A stretch of 64,000 bases of DNA from contig NC_023755.2 in assembly GCF_000499845.2 (NCBI RefSeq), forward strand, positions 4,330,087 through 4,394,086. The letters run 5' to 3'. A program made the translations under genes and the position numbers. Shown one piece after another: positions 35,981 through 47,486 of this stretch (positions within the stretch are counted from its first letter, which is position 1; every line of letters starts with the position of its first letter). The DNA is from Phaseolus vulgaris (lineage: Eukaryota; Streptophyta; Magnoliopsida; Fabales; Fabaceae). The notes below the pieces were generated by a model, which did no database searches, was not told the origin of the DNA, and was given only the letters and a program-made list of their open reading frames with translations.

Positions 35981-36600
35981 TCCTTCTATAATCACTGCTC
36001 TAGATTCAAAAGAGAGATGTCCTTGTTCATTCATTTTATCCATTTTTTTACTGAAAAAAATAATAATTAAAAGTTTAAAAGAAATTCTAAAGAGTTAAAG
36101 AAATACCAAAAATTTCCATTTATTACTTTCATCTTTTAATTTCTTATTCTATTTGTATGGACAAAGTGAGTCTAAATAGTACCTGAGATTGTTCGTTTCT
36201 GTACAATTTTGTACATGAGTTGGATCACTCCTAAAATATTTTTTTTATTGTTAATAAAAAATACTATCTCCTTTTTTATGATTTTAGAAGGACAAATATC
36301 TGTTAGACTAATATATTTTTGGTTATAAACAGTGAAGAATGTCTTACCTTAACATTCACATTCAGAAAAGTGAACATTGCCTGTCTTATATTTTTTTATT
36401 TTCTTGATCAAATCTTGTATATGCTTTTAAACTTTTAAGTATTATTCTCAAAATTTAAATTAATTACTGTTAAGGCAATAACATCTTTAGGACTGTGTTA
36501 ACCCTCAATTTACCTATGGTAAACAAAATTGAACACTTCTGCATGAATGAATTGCACTGTACGTTTAACAAAAAAAAAATGAACACTTCTACATGATCCT
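35981..36600. other. Host intergenic DNA
   Basis: Continues the target sequence interrupted at 31935. AT-rich, with no gene seen. Confidence 0.5.
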
Positions 36601-36609
36601 CTTGTCCCA

Positions 36610-37042
36610 GACTCTTTCTTCCTACACCTCCATGCCTACTTGTGCCACCCCATACTAAATATGAAAATACCATTTTATCCTTTTTTTTCACCCCCTTGGA
36701 TTTGAAATAATAAGCCTATGGATTAGGTAATCCAGAAGTCAATTTCATATTTAGAAAAGACTTCCGGATTATGTAATCCGGAAGCTAATAACACATCTGA
36801 AAAAAAGACTTCCGGATTACATAATCTGAAAGTTAATCTTATGTATAGAAAAGACTTCCAGATTATGTAATCCGGAAGCTAATCATAAAAGACTTCTGGA
36901 TTACATAATCCGGAAGCTAATTCTGAATCTAGAAAAAGACTTCTGGATTATGTAATCCGGAATATTGAAAAGGGTATTTTTGGAATAAGAAAAATTTATG
37001 GGGGTGGCACAAGAAGGTATGGAGGTGCAGGAAGAAGCAGCC
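36610..37042. mobile_element. Short Mutator-like element (MULE-MITE) 1
   Basis: 433 bp with terminal inverted repeats: left GACTCTTTCTTCCTACACC, right in reverse GGCTGCTTCTTCCTGCACC. The similarity continues for ~40 bp through CTTGTGCCACCCC. It is flanked by the exact 9-bp duplication CTTGTCCCA (36601-36609 and 37043-37051), a Mutator hallmark. The interior holds about five copies of the quasi-palindrome CTTCCGGATTA...TAATCCGGAAG. No ORF of note. Confidence 0.85.
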
Positions 37043-37120
37043 CTTGTCCCATCATAGGAATTGCATTCAGAAATTGGGCCCTGCTTGGCAAGTGTTATTA
37101 CAAACCTGCAATGAATATTA

Positions 37121-37649
37121 GGCTGCTTCTTCCTGCACCTCCATACTTTCTTGTCTCACCCCATAATTTTTTTTATTCCAAAAATACTATTTTTTAATAT
37201 TATGGATTACATAATAATCTGTAAGTCTTTTTCTAGATCTAGAATTAGCTTTCGGATTATGTAATCCAGAAACCTCTTGTGGTTAGCTTCCGGATTACAT
37301 AATCCAGAAGTTTTTTCTATACATAAGATTAACTTCTGGATTGTGTAATCTGGAAATCTTTTTTTCAGATGTGTGATTAGTTTCTAGATTACATAATTTG
37401 GAAGTCTTTTCTAAACATAAAATTGACTTTCGAATTATGAAATCCAGAATATATTTGAATTATGTAATCCATAATATATCTGGATTACATAATCCATAGG
37501 CTTATTTCAAATTAAAAAACGATTTCTGGATTTTATAAATCTAAAGAACATTTTTGGATCTAAAAACATCTTCTGAATTATATATGGAGTGACAAAAAAA
37601 GAATAAAACGGTATTTTCAAAAGGTATGGAGGTGTAAGAAGAAAGAGTA
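37121..37649. mobile_element. Short Mutator-like element (MULE-MITE) 2
   Basis: 529 bp with left end GGCTGCTTCTTCCTGCACC and right end in reverse TACTCTTTCTTCTTACACC. It has the exact 9-bp duplication TGAATATTA (37112-37120 and 37650-37658). The same TCCGGATT-type palindromes fill the interior, with more decay (for example CTTTCGGATTATGTAATCC). It lies 78 bp from element 1 and is clearly the same family. Confidence 0.85.
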
Positions 37650-39049
37650 TGAATATTATTATAAGTCATATATTGGATCATTCAAACATCCCATGTACCG
37701 TTGGTCCATTACTTGGTGATTTGATTGACTGCAGGGAAAAGTAGCACACAATTTAGGGGGTGTTTCTTCCTGCACCCTCACATTTTTCTTCCTGCACCCC
37801 CACAGTCTTGTACAAAGATAAAATTGTCCTTTAAAATTTTTGAAATTACAAAATTACCCTTGATGTAATAAAACCCTAAAAAGTTAAAATGATGGTCATT
37901 TGTGCGTGGTGGCCGGCCGTCTTCTTCGATAGCACAGGTCTTCTTCAGCAGCAATCTCTTGCAATAGCTTCTTCTTCCAAATCTCATCCATCTCTCATTC
38001 ATAAAGGTACATTCATGTGTTTCGGATTTTGGTATCCGTTTTTTTCATGGATTGTTGTTTCCGTAAATATTATTTCACATTCCAAATCACAGAATCCGGT
38101 AAGTTTTTGAATTTGGGGATCCGGTAGTTTCCCGAATTTGTGGATCCGTTAGTTTTCCGGATGTAAGGATCCGGTAGTATTCCGGATTTAGGAATCCGGT
38201 AGTGTTCTGGATTTAGGTGAAGTTTAACACCCTTTTTTCTTTCATTTTCACCCATGTCACTCCTTAGTACTAATTCTTCAAGCTGTAAGAGAGACATTCA
38301 CTAGTGTTGGAGTTGAAATTAGTAAAGTCTTGTAGTTATTGTTATAACATCTTTACCATATATGCTTATTCCTTGTATATTTTTCTCTGGTTAGTTTGAA
38401 GTTTTAATATTTATTTCACTTTCCAGTTTTTATATTCCTTTCAAGGAATGAATCTGTGTTCTTTTTAACTTCTTTCACTCCCTCATTGTTAAGTCTTCCA
38501 ATGTGCTCCAAGGATGCTTCCATCACTCATTCTTTTTTATTTCTCTACCACATAATATATTTTCCTGAAATTGTATACTCTGGGTGTTTGTGTTGATCTT
38601 AATTGCAAGTATTTAATGCTAATTCTGTAAAGTATATTCAATGGCAAGATGTGAATTCGTGGTTATCAGTTTTACAATTTGAATGCAAATTGGAATCTGA
38701 TGCATCAAAGCCACTAATTAATAGTTGTACAAAATGTTATTTCCCATTGATACAGAATCCGTAAATGACGATACCGGACTACCCCGAGCTTCATTAACTG
38801 TAATAACATTTAGGAATCCGGTAGTGTTCCGGATTTAGGAATCCGGTAGTGTTCCGGATTTAGGAATCCGGTAGTGTTTTTTGCTTCATTTTCGGCAACC
38901 AAGGAAAGGTTCATCAAATGTTCATGTATACTTTATAAAAGATTAGAATTAGATGACATGTACACTGTTAATGCAAGGTACCACATGCAAATTTCTGCAG
39001 GTTTATGAATATAAGTTGAATCTAACTTGAATGGTGTAATTGAACAGAA

Positions 39050-39602
39050 ATGGTGAAGACAGGGGAGGAGGTTCACAAGGTGATCGTCTACGTCCCACAG
39101 CCTCTGTTAGAAGAAGAAGAAGACATGTTAATGAAGATGAAGAACATGTTGAACATGAAGATGCAGAAAATGTTGATGTTGAACTTGAAGAAGCTGAACC
39201 CCAAATGGAGGTGGAGGATGAAGGCGCACCTGAAATAGAAGGTGAAGGTTATCCTGGAGGTCCACGGGATGGGACACTATTGACAGGTTTTGAAGACCAT
39301 GTGGCCATGCAATTATGGAATGGTGTGGTAAGTAAATATGTTGTAATGTGATACTTGTTCATTGTTAATTTGATATGACTTTCGTTCATTAAACTGTATA
39401 TGATTTTGGTTGGTTAAATTAGGATCGAGGAGAGTTAAAATTGGTGTCTCATGGCCGAAAAATGAGTAAGATGGGTGCTCCTCATCCTCGGATACTACCT
39501 GCAGTGGAGTTGTCAGGTTTAGCTGCACTTATTGGGGCAAGCTATGACACGATAGACAAAGGACTGTTGTGTGCCTTTGTAGAAAGGTGGCACCCAGTTT
39601 AG
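39050..39602 (+). pseudogene. Plant mobile domain (PMD) gene, 5' part only
   Basis: Exon 1 probably starts at the ATG of 39050 (MVKTG), then shifts frame within ~15 bases into GGGSQGDRLRPTASVRRRRR, an acidic stretch (EDEEHVEHEDAENV) and GFEDHVAMQLWNGV, ending at a GTAAGT donor after 39327. An intron follows to AG at 39421-39422. Exon 2 (39423-39602) reads DRGELKLVSHGRKMSKM, then LSGLAALIGASYDTIDKGLL, AFVERWHPV and a stop. That is the N-terminal half of the PMD, a domain of the MAIN/MAIL1 proteins and of transposon-encoded relatives. The rest is lost at a deletion junction near 39591-39600, where a minus-strand transposase exon begins. The stop is created by the junction. Confidence 0.8.
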
Positions 39603-39829
39603 GAGCTCATCCCGAGTACGAAATACCTACAAAAGTTATCATAACAAATTATTTACTAATTAACAAACAACTTAAAAATACTTTACAAACTTAACTTTAC
39701 CTCATCTGTAGTAAACGCATCTGTACATTCATATCCCTTTGATTTAGATAATGACTTCTCAATATCATCATCATCCCACACATTCACACCATCATATAAT
39801 TGTTGTTCAAATTCTTCACTACTATCCAT
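39596..39829 (-). pseudogene. N-terminal exons of a Mutator/FAR1-like transposase gene
   Basis: On the minus strand, exon 1 (39829-39701, 43 codons) starts MDSSEEFEQQLYDG, then WDDDDIEKSLSKSKGYECTD and ends TTDE at a GTAAAG donor. The 74-bp intron ends TTTTGTAG. Exon 2 starts at 39626, in the same phase: VFRTRDELLNWV, a close match in style to the VFxTRDxLLxWxR opening of FAR1-like Mutator proteins. It then breaks off at the junction with the plus-strand PMD exon. The catalytic DDE domain is absent. The family name is from memory of such N-termini; a database search would settle it. Confidence 0.65.
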
Positions 39830-40507
39830 GCTTCTACGAATAAAAAAAATAAAACAAAGTTATTGCATTCCAGATCCATGAATCCATAAGTGAAAAAAAT
39901 CATTCCGGATCCAACAATCCATAACTCAAAAAGACTATTCCGGATTCAGGAATCCATAACACAAAAAAACCATTCTGGATTCATGAATCTGGAATGCATC
40001 ATAACACAAAATACAATTCCGGATTCATAACTCCATAATGCAAGTAAAGCATTCCGGATTCATGAATCCATAACACAAAATACTGTACCGGATCAACCCA
40101 TCCGTAATGAAATTTTAGCTTCCGGATTCACAAATCCGGAGAACAACATATTATTGCATTTTACTTCCGGAACACCCCCTCATCCGGAACACATTATTTC
40201 ATTTATAATCCGGAATGTATTACCGGATTCCGATATCCGGTAATCCCAAAATTTCCATAACCACCGTGTTTCTTAAAAAAAACCTTTACTCTTACCTCTA
40301 TAACCCAGACAACACTTCGGCAACGTTGTGTACTCCTCCGCCTTGCTTCCAACAATTATGAAGAACCTCCACAACACTTGAAACCCAAGGATGAAGATGA
40401 GCAGTGACTGTGGAAGTGCTGACGTTGCCCTTTTCAAATTTTTGCTCAAGGTTAATGTTGGAATATTGAAAATTGTGGGGGTGAAGGAAGAACAAGCCCA
40501 TTTTAGG

Positions 40508-42284
40508 TAACCAAAAATCTTCTTGTGGGCTGAAGCGATGGGAATTTGTATTTCCATAACAATGCCAACATAATCAAACAATATAGGAAAATTATTATTT
40601 AGTTCCTTCTTTCTTGTTTCATTTTGCTTCTCATGTCTGTCTTTAATATTTTAGTTTAAATTAATTGTAAATTTTATCACTTATTTATTAACATTTTACA
40701 AATTTTATCTCTTACTTTTTATATATTTTGTCATCAACATTTATAACTTTTATAAATTTTACAAATTTTTATTTTTTATTTTTTATAAATTTTACAAAAT
40801 TTTTTATTTTTTTAAACAAACTAATAAACTTGTATAATTTTCTTAAAACATTAGAACAAAATCAATATAACATGATTTTATAAACCGTAGTAATAAACTT
40901 TAGTAATGCACAACATTGTTTATATTTTCTTATAACATGTCATTATTTTGTTACAAATTTAAGGAATTGGTTAACTTTATGAAAATTGAATTTTTTTTAC
41001 AACCAAAACAATTTAAAGATAAAATTAATTAACAGAAATAAAATTATTATAAATTTGATTATTTTTAAGTAAATTTTATTTAAAAAAATATTTTATCAAG
41101 TGTTTAACCTTTTTTTTATTTTTTTATTAAATCATTAAAATTTACGTGTTTCTGTCAAAAATAAAAATAATGTAATTAATTTTAAAAAAATTATAGAAAT
41201 AAATAGTTTTAAACGAGTTTTGTTAACTTTTCAGATAATTTTATACTCTTTTTTTTTTCTATTGATGTTCTTTGATTTTGTCTATTTAATTTGTAGAACA
41301 TGGTGCACTTGATAACTGTCAAACAAACTTTTAAAACCTAATTATTTTTATAAAAAATAATATCATTCCATTTCTAAAATTTATACTAAACCAAAATTAA
41401 ATGTGAAGATACCAAACAACATCATTTAGAAAAATTAATTAAAGTTGTAGAGTTTCATTATTTTCTAAATATAATTAAAATTTGATAATTTCATTCTCTT
41501 TTTAAATATAATTCAAATTTAAAATTTTTATTTTTTTATTATCTAAGTTTGCACAAAATTGTATTTGAAAATCCTAAAATCAAACTGCTACATTACTTAA
41601 ATTTATAATAAAAATTTAATTAAAAAATATAAAATATTTAAATACTTGATAAAAAAATAATTAAAATATTTAAATTTAAGAAATATTTAATTTTTTTTAT
41701 GTGGAAACATGTAAGTAATGTAAGGTATTACTTAGGTTAATATATAACTCTAAAATTAAATATAAAATTCAATTAAAAAATTTAAAAATTTAGATATTTA
41801 ACAAAATAAAATATTTAAATTTATAAAAAAATAAAATTTACTTAAGTAAAATTCAGAATTATGTAATCTAAAATGTATTTTTTTAAGTTATGTTACAAAT
41901 TACATAATAGAATTTTATAAGTTCCTTATGCTTCTTATTTATATTTGATGTGTCTGTATATTCATGCTATATATAATGAGAAAATGAAGGGAAGCTCTTG
42001 GATATATGGAAATTGAACCATAGGAGTAAAGGAGCACATTTTTTATCAGGCCTGGTTAAATGGGAGGATGATATATGTATTTTATTTGCTGATTGACTTA
42101 ATTTTTTTTTTCATGTGATCTGAAAACTTGTGGCTGGAGTTGACAAAGATCTTTTGAACATATAGAATAGTGAATCAATACCTCATTTGCTTATCTCTAA
42201 GGAAGATCTGCTGGTAGTATGGCTAAAACTCTTTCTCCAAATAGATTCTATAGGTCCTACTAATCAAACCTTGCAAAGTCTATA
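40508..42284. other. Very AT-rich intergenic DNA
   Basis: Long runs of A and T with no coding frame and no clear repeat boundaries. Confidence 0.6.
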
Positions 42285-43430
42285 GATTTTTTATTTTGTA
42301 CAATGACTATTTTTTATTTTGTACTCATGTTTTAAAAAGGTGGGTGCAGGATGGTGGGAAGGCGGAAAAAAGAGAATGTTTGAGAAGAATAAGTTTATTT
42401 TTTACTATGATATTTTTATTTTATACGATAATCTTTTATTTTCTACAATTATATTCTATTTTATACAATGACCTTTTGAACCTTGATTTCTCATTTACGG
42501 AGCAGTTGTCAATGTTTGTAATTAAGCAACGATTATAAACACTACATAAGCCGCATAAGAATGGAGCAGCATACCTTGCATCATATGAAGAAAGATGGTT
42601 AGTTCTGTTTGGACAAAAATAGAGCTTCCAAATTGTCTATTCACACTGGAGTAACTGACAATATTGCAGCATTTTCATCTACCTAATTGCACTTGTGATT
42701 GTGCTTAACAGTATCAGCTTTTATGAGTTACAATTGTTTTATAGGACAATTTAACTTTGTTGAGTTTTCTCTTGAATTATAGGTTTAATGGTTTCTGTTC
42801 ATCAGAAATGTTGAACTTACTTTCATGTAAGGGGTTGAATGCTTACCAATGTCAATCACTACAAACAATGAAGAAGAGCTTTGAAATAAGAGTATTTATA
42901 AAGCAAAATATTTTATAAAGTAGTTCAACCGTCAATTTTGTACTATATATCATAACAGTGAAATTATTCTATTAATAATTTTTTTGTTTATTTTGTACGA
43001 TAACCTTTTATTTTTTAAAATGATTATTATTTTGTAATAAAAACTATGTACATGGATGATTAAGATTAAAATGGTACGTGTGAAAATAACTTCAAAATTA
43101 AGTATATGATGAGAATTATACCAGACAACGAAAATATTCGTGAAGTTTTATATTATTGGATACAGACCTTCCATTACATATTATATTTTGTACAATTACC
43201 TTTTATGATATTTTATTTTATACGATGAACTTTTATGACAATTTTGTATGACATTTTGTACAATCACTTTTATAATTTTTTATTTTGTACGATAACTTTT
43301 TATGACATTTTATCTTGTACTATGATGTTTTATGACCTTATCTTTTGTACGATATCCTTTTATGACCTCTTATTTTTATACGATAATTTTTTATGACATT
43401 TTATTTTGTACAATAATCAGTATAAATTCT
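42285..43430 (+). repeat. Degenerate minisatellite, first block
   Basis: Recurring TTTTATGACATTTTATTTTGTACGATGA-like units about 25-32 bases long. They are dense at 43180-43430 and scattered at 42285-42480 and 42990-43035. Unit sequence varies: GTACAATTACC, GTACGATAACT, ATACGATAATT. No gene is encoded. Confidence 0.7.
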
Positions 43431-43626
43431 GAGAGACATCTTTCTTAAAGCTCTTCCTAACTGTCAACATCTTTCTTAAACCTCTCCCGCATTGTTACTT
43501 TGTTTCTGCAAAGAGGTTCGTCGTAGTTCTAAAAAATTTTGATTTAATTAAATGATAAAAATAAAGACGAGGTGTGTGACATACTACATACTATAAAATA
43601 ATACATTTGGTATGTGACATATTATG
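43431..43626. other. Host DNA left of the Tat/Ogre-like insertion
   Basis: The final ~35 bases (ACTATAAAATAAT...GTGACATATTATG) match 31484-31525 and continue across the insertion at 45355. The target duplication TTATG is at 43622-43626. Confidence 0.7.
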
Positions 43627-44442
43627 TGTACCGCCCTGGTGGTCGGAAGCGATGACGTGGCACCAAGCACGGTATAGGCGTGTTGACGAGACGCCAGGTT
43701 GGCAGAAGGAAAGGAAGTCGGGGGGCTCGTGAAGTCGCCAGTTATTAAGTTGGCGTGCTCCGATCTCCAGCACACCAGAACCGGCGGTCACCGGGTTAAA
43801 GATGAGGTCGCCAGATGTAAACTCAGGCGACCAAGTGATTAGAGATCGCCGGAGTAAGCACATCGCCGAAGATGAAGGTGGTGCAGATTATGAAGGCGGC
43901 CGGCGAGACCACAGGGAAGGTGTGTACGAAGGCACCCTAGCTCGCCAATCCAGTAGAGATCGCACTCCAGGACAGTTATGCACTGAGTAGTATCATGCAT
44001 AAGTAACTTAGCCAAAGGAGAGTCAGAAGCAGCGCCCAAGTCGAGGAGGCTCCAGATGATGGCACGTGTACAGCTGGATGCGAGCCACGTGTCCAGATGT
44101 GTAACGGCCAGGAGAGAGAAAGTGCCCAGGTATATAAGGGTTTCCCAACGAACTTTTGAGGTACGCGCGTTCAGATTGTCTTCTTTACGCTTGCGAGTTC
44201 TTGAGTATACTGTGAGAGAGAACATTGCACGGTTCCTTGAGAGTTCTTGAGTGTTCCTCTTAGTATTTGGTGGTTCAGTCACTGACTTGGGCGTTGGAGT
44301 GCGATCGGCCGCAGCGGCGCCGCTCTGTTCTTTTGCAGGTTCTTGAGGTGGATCGTGGCGAAGGACGGAGGTTGACGCGGCGCACACGTCGATTCAGGTT
44401 TGACGAGACAAGCTCCAACGTTTTGGTCAACGGGCAGGATCA
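43627..44442 (+). repeat. 5' LTR of the Tat/Ogre-like element
   Basis: Starts TGTACCGCCC and ends GGGCAGGATCA. A TATATAAGGG near 44131 is a likely TATA box. Its last 248 bases recur at 45107-45354 with a constant offset of 912. Confidence 0.9.
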
Positions 44443-44443
44443 T

Positions 44444-44463
44444 CAGGCGCCCACCGTGGGGCC
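44444..44463 (+). promoter_or_regulatory. Primer-binding site of the Tat/Ogre-like element
   Basis: CAGGCGCCCACCGTGGGGCC next to the LTR is the typical GGCGCCCACCGTGGGGC word seen after the 5' LTR of plant Tat/Ogre-type gypsy elements. Confidence 0.75.
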
Positions 44464-44827
44464 GTGTAAAACCTGTTCCCATCCACAGCGTGAGCTCTTG
44501 GAGGTTTTTGTAGTTTTCTGTGTGGTTGCGTGCTGGTGCAACCACTGTTCGCTATTCATCAAGGTTTTGTTCGGTGATTTCGCGTTTTCCACCGTTCGTT
44601 TGGGTTTTTGTTCGGTGAAGTGAAGTTTTCTGCTGGTTGCGCGAGTTTTGTTCGGTGAGATCTGAGTTCTTTGGCTCGTTTGGTTTTTCGTGGGAGAAGC
44701 GGTGGTTTCTGGTGGAGTTGCAGGTTTCTGTGGAGGTTCGCTGCGTTCTTGAGTTTTCTTTCGGGGTTTCGCGAAGTTTTGACCGATTGATCGCCGAATC
44801 GATCGTCGCTGAAGGAAGTGTTGTTCA

Positions 44828-45127
44828 TTGCACTCTGTGATTTGCCAAGTTTTCATGAGAAAAATGAGAAGCAACCGTTCAAGTCCAGTTGCGCCTGTTG
44901 CTGCTGAAGGCGCCAGCGCCATGACTATGGCGCAGATGGTGGAGATCATGCGTTCGTTGCAGGCGAATGTGGAAGCCTCGCGTATAGAGCAGGCAAGAAT
45001 GCATGAGGACCTGGTCGCTTCTCGGGCCAGAAATGATGAGCTTAGCAAAGTGACTGAAGAGCTGCGTCAAGCTCTTCAGAATCAACGAGGGAGTTCAGTC
45101 GCTGAAGAGTTCTTGAGTATACTGTGA
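44828..45127 (+). pseudogene. gag N-terminus, Tat/Ogre type
   Basis: The frame contains MRKMRSNRSSPVAPVAAEG, MAQMVEIMRSLQANVEAS and a helical Glu/Arg/Ala-rich stretch (SRARNDELSKVTEELRQAL), the usual opening of these gag proteins. It runs into the 3' LTR remnant after 45106 and stops at 45127. Capsid and all pol domains are missing. Confidence 0.75.
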
Positions 45128-45354
45128 GAGAGAACATTGCACGGTTCCTTGAGAGTTCTTGAGTGTTCCTCTTAGTATTTGGTGGTTCAGTCACTGACTT
45201 GGGCGTTGGAGTGCGATCGGCCGCAGCGGCGCCGCTCTGTTCTTTTGCAGGTTCTTGAGGTGAATCGTGGCGAAGGACGGAGGTTGACGCGGCGCACACG
45301 TCGATCCAGGTTTGACGAGGCAAGCTCCAACGTTTTGGTCAACGGGCAGGATCA
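45107..45354 (+). repeat. Partial 3' LTR of the Tat/Ogre-like element
   Basis: Matches 44195-44442 with few changes (for example GGTGAATCG for GGTGGATCG). The U3 part is missing. Confidence 0.9.
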
Positions 45355-45599
45355 TTATGCAAGATCAATTTTCTATTTCTTCAAGTTATTAAGTAATAAA
45401 TAAGTTTTTATGTGCATTTGTCTTGAAATAATTTCTTCCAACAAACCCTTTCTACTTTGTCAATCCTTTCACCTAACCCAAGGAGCTTTAAAAATATAGA
45501 AGAAAATTAGTTTAAAAATATCTTTAATTTGAATAACATTGAAGAAAATTAGTTTAAAATTGAAAACCAACAACTATAATTTTTCCATTCTCAAAATAA

Positions 45600-46150
45600 T
45601 GTTGTACGATGACCTTTATTAGGTTCATTAGGATTTTGTACAATCAAATTTTATAACATTATGAAAGAAACCTCTTTATTAAAGAAAGCTCTTTTACACT
45701 GCAAACTTCTTCTTTAAAACTCTCTCGCACTCATTATCTTTCCTAAGCTCTTCCAAAAAAATGTTAGATAAGGTAGAACATGTATGAACATTATAAAATA
45801 TAACTTTAAAATTAAGTATATGACAGATAACAAAATTATTTTTGAGGTGTTGGATACAAACATTCCATTACATTTTATTTTGTACGATTATCTTTTATGA
45901 CATTTTCTATATGATTATCTTTTATGACATTTTATTTTGTACAATGACCTTTTATGACATTTTATTTCGTATGATCTTTTATTTTTATTTTGTACAATTA
46001 CTTTTATTATCTTTTATTTTGTATGATGACTTTTTATGACATTTTATTTTGTACTATTATGTTTTATGACCTTAAATTTTGTACTGTGTTCTGACCTCTT
46101 AATTTTATACGATGATCTTTTATGACATCTTATTGTACGATGATATTTTA
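45600..46150 (+). repeat. Degenerate minisatellite, second block
   Basis: The same TTTTATGACATTTTATTTTGTACGATGA family as at 43180-43430, densest at 45865-46145. The segment 45661-45755 also resembles 43431-43520 (CTTCTTTAAAACTCTCTCGCA against TCTTAAACCTCTCCCGCAT), so the two blocks look like parts of one larger duplicated tract. Confidence 0.65.
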
Positions 46151-47486
46151 TTATTACTAACAAAAATCCTTGAGTTCCCTAGTAGAGAAAGATGATTGCT
46201 TGGGCTGATTGGAAAAAAGATAGTTTAAGAAAGAATGATAAAATAGTTGTGGTTTCGGACCCATTCTCACTCTGTGTGAATACGTATTTGAAACTATTCT
46301 ACCCTCATTTAAATATTTATTTTATTATTTTATTTTGTATATTTCTTTTATTTTATTATTTTATTTTGTATATTTCTGTTATTTTTTCTAGACTTATATT
46401 CTAGTATTTTTGAAATCTTAAATTAATTAAAAAACTACATATTTTAAATAATAAATTATCTTAATATTTATATTTGTAATAAAAAAATGTATTTATTAAG
46501 AGAATGGTGTTATTTTAATTCAGTAATATATTTATGACTTTTTTTTTATTTTGATGAAAAACTTTAAACTGCATAGTTTATAAAGTATTATTAATAAAAT
46601 TTAATAAAATATTATTATTACGCTTTATCTATTAAGTGCACGCGTAATAGATTATCCACGGTCAGATTCTGTTGTATGTTTCCATTTATTAGAAGACAAA
46701 ATTATATACTTTAATAATTACTATATAACATTTAAATATCTCAAAGTTGGAGAATAAAAATATAAAAAATAATACATTTAAATGATAAAATTATTGTACT
46801 AAATTTTAAAATAAAATATGAAATATTTGCATCCATTAACGAAGACTTTATTGAAGATTCTTACATTATATAAAATACTTGATAATGCAATAAGTTGCAC
46901 TTGCACCATGTCCAATCAATATGTATATCTGTATCTACAAAAATACAAAGTTTTTCAAACAATCTTTATCTTTAACTATATCTATACAAAGACTTTTCTA
47001 ACAGTTCATGAAAAATATTCAACTTTACACAATAAAGATAACATATAGTTGAATTAAATACTCTTGACTGAAACTTTTAATAATAAAATCTTAATAATTA
47101 ATGCTAAAAATAGATATTATGACACCATCTTCAATAAAATACTTATTTATGGATTTTTCTTTTTTATATGTTACTTAAACTTTAAAGTTTTTTATTTCTA
47201 TTCAATGTGAAATTTTAATTTTTTTAACAATCTTTTCCTTACATATAAATTAAGTTTTATCACAAATTTTTACTACCATGTTTATATGATTAACTCATGA
47301 ATATGTTATCTTTTATATAATTAACTCATAATTATTAGTATTAAATCTTCATGTCTATCTTCTAAAATTCCAACAAAAATCTAATATTAAGAAAATATTG
47401 TGAAGATCAAGAAAAATGCAGAGTATAAAACTTTCTCTTAAAAAAACTTATGTATGCATTTATTTTCTCATCTTAATTACATAGAT
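46151..47486. other. AT-rich intergenic DNA
   Basis: No recognised gene or repeat. Confidence 0.6.

Larger units (their letters stand above)
37758..40498. mobile_element. Mutator-like element 3 with remnants of two genes
   Basis: 2741 bp. The left end is GGGTGTTTCTTCCTGCACCC and the right end in reverse GGCTTGTTCTTCCTTCACCC; both continue CACA and TTTTC. The 9-bp flanks are CAATTTAGG (37749-37757) and CATTTTAGG (40499-40507), one mismatch. Subterminal arrays of ATCCGGTAGTNTTCCGGAT occur at 38090-38210 and 38812-38876, and related ATTCCGGAT words at 39870-40230. It carries parts of a plant-mobile-domain gene (+) and of a Mutator transposase gene (-), so it is a deletion product of a larger, probably autonomous element. 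Confidence 0.8.
43627..45354 (+). mobile_element. Deleted Ty3/gypsy (Tat/Ogre-like) retrotransposon
   Basis: 1728 bp. It comprises an 816-bp 5' LTR, a primer-binding site, the first part of gag, and only the last 248 bp of the 3' LTR. The exact 5-bp duplication TTATG flanks it (43622-43626 and 45355-45359). GC content is much higher than in the surroundings. The interior from mid-gag to mid-3' LTR is deleted; the join at 45107 falls in GAGTTCTTGAG, and the gag side also reads GAAGAGTTC. Confidence 0.9.

Noticed and set aside
39040..39049. Start of the PMD frame at 39040
   Set aside because: The codon there is TTG. The family normally opens MV[KR]T, which fits the ATG at 39050 followed by a frameshift.
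43839..45323. Long minus-strand frames of up to 201 codons in the GC-rich block
   Set aside because: They run antisense through LTR and gag sequence and repeat between the two LTR copies.
43627..45354. GC-rich island as possible foreign DNA
   Set aside because: LTR, PBS, gag and an exact TSD explain it as a retrotransposon.
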